This document shows positions 1 through 26,240 of a DNA stretch of 64,000 bases, in pieces (within the stretch, counting starts at the first letter, position 1; every line of letters starts with the position of its first letter). The position numbers and the translations under genes are program-made. The DNA is taken from the NCBI GenBank assembly GCA_008694505.1, contig VZDJ01000041.1, positions 4,234,417 to 4,298,416 on the forward strand, in the 5' to 3' direction. The DNA comes from Cyanoderma ruficeps. Lineage: Eukaryota > Chordata > Aves > Passeriformes > Timaliidae. The notes under the pieces are model-generated. The model was not told the DNA's origin. It did not search any database and worked only from the letters and a program-made list of their open reading frames with translations.

Positions 1-2176
1 ACCCTCTTCAGTAGGAGAGAGGTATTAGCAGAGCCTGGCAATAAAAAAGGAGATACTGTGGTGGAAAATACCATTTTACTCTAGGGAATATTTGTAGGTC
101 CTGTTACAATTTTTTGGTTGTACCACTCTCCTAAAAACCACACAGACAGTTTTACAATTGCCAGTGTTTTAAAAAAATTAAAACATGCAAGTTGAAAGTG
201 AGTTAGTAAACTAGAATGGAGCCATACTTTTGGTTTTCTCTTAATTTAGCTTCAAAATGGTGGTCAAAGCTGCCATTCTGTGAACAGCACTTTTTTTGTT
301 TAAAGACTATTTAAAAATTCTGTACTAGATAAAAAGTAGACACTGATTTTTCCAGTTGTGCAAAGAAGCTCATGTTAGGCAGCAAAGCATAAGCTAACAG
401 ACTTTGTGCTCTGTACCTAAGGAGGTGTGAGAAGCAAAAGGAGAACAGGAGGATCAGCTGCCAGAAATTGAAGCTTTGCTGGCCTCTCTCCAAAAGTTTT
501 TGCCTGTATCAGGTGGCCATAGTGAATAGCATATATAAATCATCCAGGGGGATGTATATTAGCGCTTCAGTCCTACCTGGGATTCAACTAATTCCCAAAT
601 TACTTAGGTTTTTCAGAGTATATCTCTTTAAGTGGTATTTTTTGCTTAGCTTTAGCTCCAGCTATGTGTACAGATCATGCATATACATGGGTTTAAATAC
701 ATTCTCATCACTGAAAGTTCAGCAAGTTGTTCACCAAGATCTCAAGTCTTGAAAAGTCTGATGATGCAGTTCTTTGTCAGTCTAAGCCAATTTGGCTGCC
801 AGCTTCCCGGGCTTGCCCTGCTGTGCCTCTCTTGCCCTGCATTCAGGCTGTGAGCTTGTGTGACCTTGCCCTGAACCTCTTTGGAGCACAAAGCTGGCAG
901 GAAGCTATGCACTTCGCCTGAGAGTTTCTTGATGATTTAGCATGCTGAAATAGTTCAAAGCTGCTGCAGACATGAGTAGAAGCACATGGTCAAGCCTGAG
1001 GGGAACTGAACAGGGATGTAGCTACCAGCATTTGGGTTAGCTCAGGACGCTGAGATGGAAGTGATAGGTAAGACAGAAAAGAGTACCTTCAAGAAGGGTT
1101 TACTGTCCTCAAGTCAGTATTGATGAAATCTCAGGTCTACCAGCAGAAATAGTTACCTCTTGTGCTGGAGAAGAGTGTGGAAAAAGTGGTGCATCCAGAG
1201 GTGTCCTTAACTTCAGTGTAGAGTCTCTGGAGGCAGATTGTACACTTTGATGTTGAGCGTGACTTTCTTTACTTGGATAAACTACCTACACTTAAAAACA
1301 ATTCCCGCTGTTTCAGAAATAACTTCCCATCTTTTGTGAGTCTGGCTATGATGTCCTGTTATCTCATGAGATGGTGACTGGCCATTTTAAGACAGTATTT
1401 AATATTTTTGTTTCTTGGCATGTTTAAGACTAAAGCCAAACTGAAAATAAAAGCAATAAGAATGTGCAGTCAGCTCCAAAAAATCTTCTTTTCCCTCTCG
1501 CATTTGGTAAAAGATAAAGTGATTTTGTTTTCTTCTTATCTTAGAAATAATGTATGTTATTGTTGGAAAAATTTACTGGGTAAAAACAGTCTGCTCTGGA
1601 GAGAACACTTTCATGTAATGGCATTTTCATTTTTGAAAGATCCTGTAGTAAAGAGTTATAAGTAAATGTAATAATATTTGTAATAGTTGGCTCTAATAAT
1701 TAAGTAATTCTGTTTCGTGAGAAAAGATGGATTAAGTTTGTAGCTTTTTGGAGTCAAGAGAAAGAGGGTGATATATTTTGAACTATGTAAATCTGTTCTA
1801 ATACTAAAGTAACTGCTGTATGAAAAGAAATGCATCTACAAGTCTCTGAATTCTCAGTTTCTGGTATTCCAGGTCTCTGTAAGTATTCGAGTAAACTCAA
1901 CACATTTGTCCACAATGTAGTTATTTGCATTTTAATATTTCATTCCTCTAGTCTGAGTGATAAGTTTACACTTACTGGTGTAATATTTTAAACCTGTTAC
2001 ATAAGCAAGTTGAGGTATTTTAAGAAGAGAATATGCTTTTAAAACCATTTCTGTGAGATTATTTTTCATTGTATAAATATTTCAGTTTTATATAGTAATA
2101 CTGCAGTTGTTAAGAACTGTTCTAGGAAATTCTGAATTCTACTTCTCCCTTCTCTTTTTAACATTGTTTGCTGCAG
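1..2176 (+). other. CDK17: CDK17 intron (3' part)
   Basis: This stretch lies upstream of the first visible CDK17 exon and ends in a clear splice acceptor (pyrimidine-rich run, then TTTGCTGCAG at 2167-2176). No earlier CDK17 coding exon was recognised here, so the exons for roughly the first 139 residues lie off the left edge. Only AT-rich non-coding sequence without a recognisable repeat is seen. Confidence 0.75.
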
Positions 2177-17363
<15,187 letters not shown>

Positions 17364-18563
17364 AGGGGGCAGTGCAGAGTCAAGCCCAAGCCTATCCTGT
17401 CAATCAAGGACTCGGATCTGAAGGCAGTGCTTTCTGTTGGTGGACTTGGAATCGCAGTTTGTCTACACTGTCCTCTTAACAGTGGAGTCTTTTTATTTCC
17501 AACCTGCAAATTATGTTTTTATATTTGTTGTCACAGTGTGACAATTTTTTGTACAGTTGGTTTTAAGGTCTCCTCTGCCACTAGAGCCAGTAGGTTACAG
17601 CTGTTGATGTAACTGTAGCTGCAATTTTTGTGCAGGACTGAGAAACACAGTGCATTATTTATTGCGGAATCATTGCTGCTAAATAACTACTGTCTGTATA
17701 GTTAACACAACAGTTCCATGCCTGAAGAAGTTGCAATGGCTTTATAATATGTGAATGCATCTGTTTCTCTTGATAAAATGTTCTACTGCTGCGGGGTTTT
17801 TTTGTATTTCTTAAACTGCAGTGTTTCCTGGAATGTAAACATAGCTTTGCTTGGCTATAGGTGAGCCATCTTTAATGCTCTAAGTTCTTGGCACTTAATT
17901 CCTTATTTAACATTGGAAGTATGTGTTGACATAGTTGAAAAATGATAATGCATATTATGTTTTTGAAAAGCACATGGTGTGAAGGTTGATTCAAACAAGT
18001 GAAAAGTAACTTTGATTTGCTCTCAGATCCTATGCTAGTTATTGATAAATTAGAGCATGGAGGCTGGACGTTTTGTCAGGCTTACTCCAGCATAACATAT
18101 TTGCACATTGTTGTGCATATGGGGCCTGCAGAAACAATAACTTTTTTACCTTGTTTTTAACTTAGAAATACAAATAGTAAAAAGACAATTCATGTATGTT
18201 GGACCCTGACTTACTTTTCATTGCAGAGGAACAGGACAACTAATTACACAAACATGGGAATAATGTCACACTTTTCCCACCTTGTTGTTCTCCCATTTTT
18301 GCATTATTCACTTGAAATCAACTGGAAAGAAGCAAGTTTGTACTTGAGAAGAACTCACTATGCTACAGAGCTTTTACAATGGGAACTTAGAGAGTTTTTC
18401 AGATCTTAGATGTTACCTGTTTTCCAGAGATAGTAAACATATTACTACTATGCTTATGCATCTCAGTGAGTATCATAAGTACACCCTTGGTGATGGTTGC
18501 AGTATTTTTAAGCATTTGTGTTCACCTTTATAAACCTATTTGTTTAGTGCATCCTAAAGAGAC

Positions 18564-18633
18564 TGTAAATCTTTATTGGTATATTTTGAAATGGTCATGT
18601 AAATCTTTGGCTGGTATATCATGAAAATAGTCA
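18564..18633 (+). repeat. Degenerate ~34-bp tandem duplication in CDK17 3'UTR
   Basis: TGTAAATCTTTATTGGTATA at 18564 and TGTAAATCTTTGGCTGGTAT at 18598 begin two related units, both ending in a GTCA-type motif. It is a diverged local duplication in the 3'UTR. Confidence 0.6.
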
Positions 18634-20633
18634 TAGGTAACTTAATTTTTCCTGACATTCACTGTAAAACGTTCAGGGGTCCTACCATTTCTGTTCAGGA
18701 AATCTTGTAGTTTATTGTTATTTAACAGTATTAAGTGAATTTTTGTATATTTCATTTTAACTTTATTTGTGAATAGTGATTGTGGCATGTTTGGGGGTGT
18801 TTTATTAATATTTCATTGATACTAGTAAATTTGAATTGGGAATTTTTTTTAATTTTAATTTTATTTTCTGGAAGAGAGAAATTCATGTGTAATGGTGACT
18901 ATTGGACCACTACTGCTTTTCAACATTTGTAAACCGGTTTTACGTTAAATCTTGTAGACCTAACAAACTGCTGTTATTTCTAACTGACCGACCTGTATTA
19001 ATATTGTACTTTTGAAAGTATAAATATTACGTGGAATTCTTTGGTTTTGTTTTGAAATTTATAATAACAAAAGCCCTGTGTTGTTAAAAATACAGACTAA
19101 GTGAACTTGCGGTTCTTGGGACGTTGTTGGCAGCGCTTAGCGAGATCTGTGTGTCGTGGGAGCCCCCATGGTCACCTTTGGCCGCTCCTTTAGTTCATTC
19201 AGTGCAGAAGCAGTGGCAGTGGAAGTGGCGTGGCTCATCCGTGGCTGAGGCTGCTCAGCACCTTCTCAGTAGCGTGGTCCAGTCTCTCTGCTGGCGAGCC
19301 AGCCCTGCGTGTTCGCACAGCCTGGGAGCATAACGTGAGGCTCGGACAGGCGCGGGGCTCCCCTGATCCCAGTGCAAGCGCTAAGGGTGTGGCAGAGGCA
19401 CGGTTGGCACTGATGAAAAACCTTGTCCTGAAATAGTTGTTATATATATTTTTATAGTTGCTATGGATCTGATCTAGATTTTATATACCGATGGACTTTG
19501 TAGGAAATACGTTGTAGACGTGACAGTGTTGAAAAAAGAAGTGTTGGAAAAGCATCTTTTTTTACAGAAGTAGTGAGGATAGACTAAATGTTCACTGTGG
19601 ATAAATGTGAGGTTTAGCACTTCTAGAACAGTAATACTTTATAGGTCATAAAAGAACAAGTAATAATGTGACACTAATGAGTAAAGGACTTAAAGGTTTA
19701 CCTGGTAAAATGAAGTGCATTAATAAACTTAGAAAGGGATCAGCCGCAGCTAACAAAAGGATGTTGCATTTTAAGTAGGAATCCAGCTTTTTTGTTACAA
19801 ATGAAAATATCTTCCATCAAATTAAAGCAGTCTGTTTATAAAGAAATTTTTTTCTAAAGACCTACAACTGAATCTGTGTTCTTATTTAGGAGGTAGCTTT
19901 AAAGAGCATGTTTAAGAAACTTGGCATCTGTTGTCAAGCCAGTTTGGGGCTTTTTAAAATTGTCTGTTACTGAAATTCCTGCATCAGCAGAGACAGTTCT
20001 GTGGCAGTTGTATGTTTGGGGCAGTAGTCAGCAAGTCTGAAGTTGCTGGGTATCTCTGACATTCTTTCCATGGAATTCTGTGCTATGCTTCCTGTCTGGC
20101 AGAGTCAGGTACTACAGACTTGGTTTCACTGTCCCCAAGAACTGTAGGAGTGTTGGCCTTCCTGGGAGAAGACCTCAAGTGTGTCAAAATCCAAGCAGAG
20201 AATCGCTAAAAACAGATGACTTTGAGTGTATGGTGTGACCACCTTTGCTTGACGATGAGTGATCAGTTAATGAGAAATGGCCTGCTTGTCGTGGCTGATT
20301 TTAGGTAGTTATTTTTAGAAGATACCTGGTGTGTCACACCTAGCCCAGGGTAGGGCTGGCAAGGTGTGGGTGTAGGTGTGTGTCAGAGTCAGGTGGGCTG
20401 GAAGTCAGGACAGAGGCAGGTGCTGGTGAAGGGGTTGCATTCACGTGCAGGTGGAGGTTGAAGGGGAGAGAGGATGGGTGGAGGATAGGGTTGACAGGAC
20501 AGGGTGGGAGATACAAGCGGCAGACCAACAGCTCAGCAGTGCTCTAGTGGAACGTGCATCTCAACATGGCTGTGTTATTTTTGTGCTGCTTTACCACAGG
20601 ATTAAGTAGCCAGAGTGTATCCCTGAATTGGGC

Positions 20634-20651
20634 AATAAAAGTTAAAATAAA
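20634..20651 (+). terminator. CDK17: Tandem poly(A) signals, likely CDK17 3' end
   Basis: AATAAA at 20634-20639 and again at 20646-20651 on the + strand, in AT-rich sequence. They are reasonable proximal poly(A) signals for CDK17; use is inferred. Confidence 0.45.
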
Positions 20652-20759
20652 CAATTATTAAAGAATCAACATATTTTGTATTTGCAAATCATTTGAAAAA
20701 CTGCAAGGTAGCGTTCTTTGGCCTGCTTGCTTGTTGTTTGTGCATGAGTTCTTCAGTGT

Positions 20760-20765
20760 AATAAA
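20760..20765 (+). terminator. CDK17: AATAAA poly(A) signal with downstream GU/U-rich element
   Basis: AATAAA followed 8-20 bases later by TTGTTTCTGTTCTG, which resembles a GU/U-rich downstream element. Best candidate for the main CDK17 cleavage site, which would lie near 20780. Confidence 0.45.
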
Positions 20766-20799
20766 GGTACATTGTTTCTGTTCTGCAATGTTAAAATGG

Positions 20800-23700
20800 A
20801 ATTAAGGTTAAGAATACATTCCATTATTGAGGACAAAATATATGAAAGGTATGTTGTAAATATCCGCAGGCTAAGTATCATAAACCCAGAAAATACTCAG
20901 AATTAAGGTCAGACTTTAAGGAAATCCAAATAAATCATGGAAATACAGAGCATGTGATGACACTGAAGAGAATTCAGAACTTAACCTGTCTGTGACATGA
21001 TCATTTTGTCTGGTTACTGATGAGCAGAGTTGAATTCATGCACCTTGTTAGCACATTTCAGTACCTTATTTACCTTCAGAAATTTTGGCTTTAAAACAAA
21101 TGTAACATCTCTATGAAATGAATTAATTTTTGGAAGAAACTTGAATGCTTATTTTTGCAGGTTGGGGGGGAGGGGGGGAGGGCGTATTTTTTCAGAGATT
21201 AGGCTGTTAAAGATTTAAAGCTCTCATTTGGCCTTTGTCTACATCTCTGTATGCCACCAGTATCCGTGTCATACCAATTTAGGACACTGGCAAGGTAAAA
21301 AGTGCAATTATGAAACACAAACAAAGTATGTAGCAGTTGGAACATTGTAGGTAAGATCTGACTGTACAGGTGGGATGATTGTGAAAAGTGCAAAAGCCAA
21401 GCTGTACATTTTGGAATGTACAAGCTTTGGAATTTCTACCATTCACCTTCTTCCATCAGTGGAGTTCAGGTGCACAAAAATCCATAGTCCTAGTCTCAGC
21501 CATAGTGAGAACCTGTTTTCAGAACTGGGATTAGAGTTCAGATATTCTGGATTGGTTTTTTTAAATCTCTTGTATGTGACTTTCACTGAGCAGTGCCTCT
21601 AACTAACTGAGTAAAATTGATGTCAGTGGAAAACATGAACAATTTCCAAATATTTTTGCATGTTTTCTAAAATTCCTTAACTCATTTAAGTTCTGTAACT
21701 TTTGAGCAAACTTAAACTGAATGCATACATACATACATGCTGCTGTGGTAAATAACTGCTTAATTTATTTTGCTGGCTGCATCCTTCAAGCTCACTCAAG
21801 AAGCAGGCCTGCCTGAGCACACCACTTTTGTGGTCCTCCTAATGAAATTTGAGTCTTACTTGGCTCAGATGCCCTGCCTTGAAATACATTTTTCCCCAGA
21901 GAGTGATGAAGTTCCTTCATTTGTTGCAGTGGGATCTTTCTACTGATGGAATTACCATTGCTGTGGTTTGAAAACCAGGGAAAATGCTCTTCCCCTGTCT
22001 CTTCTCCAACATGCTGCTGTAGAGCATCTCCCTCCAGGTCTTGCATGGTAGCATCTGCGCTGTCACCTGCCCCTCCTTTTTCACACCCTGAGCTTGTTTT
22101 TTCAAAGACTGTTTTTTCCTTTCTTCTCTGTCTTACTTGATTTGCAGGAGGGGGTAGCTGGCCTAGAGCCATGTTAGGAATAATTAAGTTTACATTTATG
22201 CATTTGCGCTTCTTGCAGAGTGAATGTGAACTGATGGGAATCTCACAAAAGAACTCAGCATATCCTAGAGTCCTCTCTTCTAGGATGCTTTCTTCAAATA
22301 CCAGCCCCTACCCAAGGCAGGCCATGATGCTGATTGCTCCAGAGTCCTTGCTTGAGATTCATTCTGCTTTTTTCATTTAAATAAATTCATACTGCTTCTC
22401 ACTCGTGCTGTCAGTCTCTTTGCCCTCAAGAAACAGGTATGTACTCCATCTGTGCAGAGCACTCACATTAATTGGTAAGAGCAGTTACAGTTTGGGGCTA
22501 AAACGGATTTTAAAAGTTACAGTTTTCTGATGACTTTGGAGGGTTATGCTTAAATCTGAGGCCTGTGTTTGTTTATCCTACAGGATATACAGACAGTCCG
22601 AAGATCAGAAGGGAATAGCTATGCCCTACATAAAAGACTGCCTGTACTTACTGTGCCTTTTCTAAATACGTTTGGGTGTCATGATGGCTTCTAAAGATTG
22701 TTTCCTGTAGGCACAAGATCAGGCAGCCTTTTAATGCAGAGGGTTGTTCTGTTAAAATTAGCCCTGTAGTCCTGTTTGAAAGGACCACCTCCCCTTTAAA
22801 CAGAAACCTTATTGACAATTCTTCACTTCTTTGGTAGGTATTTCCAGATGGGTAACTGCCTGTCTGTTGAGACCAGTTTTAGTCAGACAAATCATTCTTT
22901 CTTGTCATCATGGATGTGTGTAAGGTCTTTTGCTATAGTTTATCACCTATCACTGTTTTCCCCACCTTGGAATTTTTCTGTAGAATGGAAGCTGCTTACC
23001 TGTGCCAGGGCCAAGGGTGTACACAAGCTCTTGGCAAAGCTGTGGCCCTTCTGGGGGATACTTGTTTCCTGAAGAAACAAAGTGCAGGTAAGCCAAATGT
23101 ACCCTAATTGTGCACCCAGCCTCTATAACTTCTTGTGTATTGCTGAAGCATGAATAAAGTCCAAATCTTGTAATAAATCCCCCAAGTATGATCAAATTGC
23201 AATTACTGCCAAGAATACTGAAAAGAGAGTAACTCCCATTTTGTTCCCCAGGATTGTTGGCGTGGAGCTCTCCATGCCACAGAAATAGTGACACTTCCAC
23301 AGTATTTATTTTAAAACATTTATTTGATTTTTCTCTACAGTTAAAAAATACCTGTTAATAAAATTCAGTAGATTACCAATAGAATGTTTTCTTCAAAGCA
23401 TAAGGCCTAACAGTCTAGTGTTTCATATAAGTGTTAGACTTGAGAGTCTGGACTTTATTTGTATAAATACTTTCCAACAGCAAAAATTTTCATTTCACAT
23501 TATTGACTGATTTAGAAAGGCAGATTTTGACAACCTATCTTTTTCAACTGAACTAACTGAAAAGTTAGTTAGCAGATGTGTTCTCTTGCTATTTTTATTC
23601 TCTCAAAGATGAGAAGACAGCACTTTTTCCCACTTTGTTTTCCATTGTTTTATTGGATTCTCTCACATCCTTTCCAGTAATTTTTTCAAATAGGATTTTG

Positions 23701-24600
23701 TCCCAGAATTGTTGTTTTCTGCCATCTTTAAAAAAAGTCCAAAATAATTTAAGGACTGGAAGGTGGGAGGGAAACTGTGGCTGTGTTGAGCCTTTTGAGA
23801 AGAAAAAAGATCTGCCTTATTAATAGTAAAACCTTGGAAGAAATAAAATCATGGGAATCCAGGTACTTCTAAGTATCTCTTCTCTGTCACACACCCCTCT
23901 GCTCATGGTCAGCTGTTTTTTTGCAGTGAAATATTCCGTAGTAGCATGTTTTCATCTTTTTAAACTCATAGTGAGAAACATGGCCTCGATGCCAGATTCT
24001 CCCATTAGCTGCAGCGGCACATAGAAGACAAGACTCTATGCTGCTGTTCATGCCTTATAGGCCTAAGTAGGTATTCATGGGTTTTTAAAAATGAGGCAGG
24101 AGTCAGCTCTCTAGTATGAAATAATTGCCTCTTGTTGTAAATTGTAAAAAAACTTCTTGTAAAATATTCCATGTACCTGGGAGGAATGCGTTGGAAAAGA
24201 AATGTTCAGTCTACAAGCCCTGGTGATTTATCTTCACTAACCTTGTCAATGCCATCAGTTACACACTGCCCTTTCTTCCAACCTATCCTGATTTTACTTT
24301 GTATAAAATTTGCATTCACTCATAAATTTTGCATAGGTTCATCTTCTCTTTTTGACTCTGTGGGGTGCCACATCTTGAGCTCTTGAAACGCTGAGTCCAA
24401 CAAATGAAGTCCCAAGTGCTTCATTCGTTCTCCACATGTCTGGCATTCAATTGCTGCCTTTATCAGCTGGTACTTACATGGCTACAGCCGGTTCTTATCA
24501 CTGCAAGTGGAACTCATGAGTAGTTTTTTGGTTGTGCAACCCTGAGGAAAATTCCTGCTGTCTTTTGTCAGCCACCTCTGCCCCAAAAATGGCTTTTCAA
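20800..24600. other. Intergenic interval between converging CDK17 and ELK3
   Basis: No recognisable gene on either strand. It contains a dense G-run tract at 21164-21183, a short CATA microsatellite at 21724-21737, a + strand AATAAA at 23153-23158, and - strand AATAAA signals at 23310-23305 and 23324-23319 that could serve longer ELK3 transcripts. Open frames on either strand show no family motif. Confidence 0.6.
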
Positions 24601-26141
24601 CATCAGAACTGCATTAATAAAATGTTTATTTAGCACCTTTCAGGTTGAAGGATCCAAAAGCACTTTACAAATAACTACACACATCATCACTGAAATGCAT
24701 CCAAGCAGGAAATCAGCAGACAACTCACTGCATACATTTCAAAAAGAACACACCGTGGCCAGCTGCTTGGCCAGAAAGCAAAGTTGAGGTTCGAATGACC
24801 TGTCACAAACAGGGATCAGATTTGGGGTTGGCTTTCAAGGTCTCATATGAAAAACCAACGGCACAGTAAAGCTGCATTCAAGCCAATTTAGCCACCTCAG
24901 GAAACTGAAGATTTGCATCAGCCCTGCCAGGATTAGAGTCTGTGGTGCCAGGGAGTCTGGCCTAATCCTAACCTGACATTACATGACTAAACCATCCCCT
25001 CAAGGTAGAGGACATACCCAGTAAGTTCAAATTGCAAGTATATGGTAACACAGTGCTGTTTTTTCATCCAGAATTCAGCTGTTTATACATAAACATCCCA
25101 CATGTACAGTCTCTGCCTCTTTGCAAGCACCAGGCATCAATTTACAGACCTGTAACTTTTCCAGCTTTGGGGGAAGGGGAAATGTGACCTTCAGAGCTTG
25201 AGTAGCTACAATAGCCTTTCCAGGGAAGTAGTAGAAGGCACTTGGCACAGCTGAACAAAGCACCTGGAAATTACCGGGAATGATCCTCATTCCCTGGGAG
25301 GACAGAGATTACCTGCACTATTTCCAGCTGTAATGTTGACAGTTCATAAGAAGTATAGGCCAAATAAATTCTAAGCAATGTCTCCTTTTCTACAGAAGTA
25401 CTCTCTAATGCTGGAAATACCTCATGAACATACACAGCCCAGTTCCTCCCTGTTGCAACTTGACAGAAGAACTTGGGCATAAATATGTAAATGTGGCTTT
25501 GTTACTCTGAACTACATCTCCTGGCTGTAACACAGATTACATTTTCACTTCAGCAAAGAAAAATTTAAAAGGCTATTTTTATACAATTTGAAAGCACTTA
25601 ATACAAAGTTACGTTAATACACTGCATCATATGGCCTATCCATGGAGAAAATACTGAAATACTACCAAGGGCTGTTCAATACTCACTTTTTTCTTTTCAA
25701 CTTTTTATCTTAATACTAGAAAATATATAAATCATTTACATGACTTTATGCAAAAGAAGGCACGGCTGGTTATAGTTTACACAAGCGCAATGCATAATAT
25801 GCAGAAAAAGGGATTAAAAAGAAGCTTCACATCCCTGTTAGATACATTGTTGCAATCCATTAAGAAGAGTACTTCATCAACAACAGAAGTGTTCAACACT
25901 TGAGAGCTATGGTATAAAAAAAATTACAATTCATTTAATGCATAACAGATTTATATATACTTTGATATATAAACACTGTTGAAAAATGCTAACGTAATAA
26001 AAGTAGATTATCCATGTTATGAAAAGTGCAAACCAAAGTGATAAAGGGTTTCACAATGTCCTTCTCATGACACAGGAAAAACTAGCCCATAGGAATGAAG
26101 TGTTAAATCCACCAATACATCCTTGGTGTGATGAGGCTTCA
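24600..26141 (-). other. ELK3: ELK3 3'UTR (probable extent)
   Basis: Starts right after the ELK3 TGA (26144-26142) and runs leftward. A - strand AATAAA at 24630-24625, followed by a GU-containing stretch, gives a 1.5-kb UTR. An ATTAAA at 25939-25934 would give a short form, and AATAAA near 23.3 kb a longer one. It is AT-rich and no ORF of note is seen. The end point is inferred. Confidence 0.5.
24625..24630 (-). terminator. ELK3: AATAAA poly(A) signal, candidate ELK3 3' end
   Basis: TTTATT on the + strand gives AATAAA on the - strand. About 20 bases downstream is GTTCTGATGTTG, a plausible GU-rich element. Competing signals exist at 25939-25934 and near 23.3 kb. Confidence 0.4.
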
Positions 26142-26240
26142 TCAGGATTTCTGAGCATTTGGAGAAAGCAGTACTGGTGAAGAGGCTCTGTCCAGACTGG
26201 GGAGTGGCACTGGTATGTGACCATTTAGCAGAGTTGGAAA
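26142..26240 (-). CDS. ELK3: ELK3 terminal coding exon and stop
   Basis: After acceptor CCTCTTACAG it encodes [20 protein letters not shown] then [12 protein letters not shown] and TGA at 26144-26142. The first two residues complete the FQFP ERK-docking motif begun in the previous exon. It is too short to stand out as an ORF and was found from the expected C-terminus. Confidence 0.95.
   Translation of the reverse strand, partial: FPTLLNGHIPVPLPSLDRASSPVLLSPNAQKS

Larger units (their letters stand above)
17364..20790 (+). other. CDK17: CDK17 3'UTR (probable extent)
   Basis: Begins directly after the TAA. The end is inferred from clustered AATAAA signals at 20634-20639, 20646-20651 and 20760-20765; an earlier AATAAA at 19722-19727 could give a shorter form, and one at 23153-23158 a much longer one. 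The body is AT-rich except for a CpG-bearing block at about 19112-19425 and a G-rich tract at about 20341-20520. The true cleavage site needs RNA evidence. Confidence 0.6.

Noticed and set aside
21792..22172. 126-codon - strand frame between the genes
   Set aside because: No recognisable motif, and no matching splice or promoter context; length is within chance.
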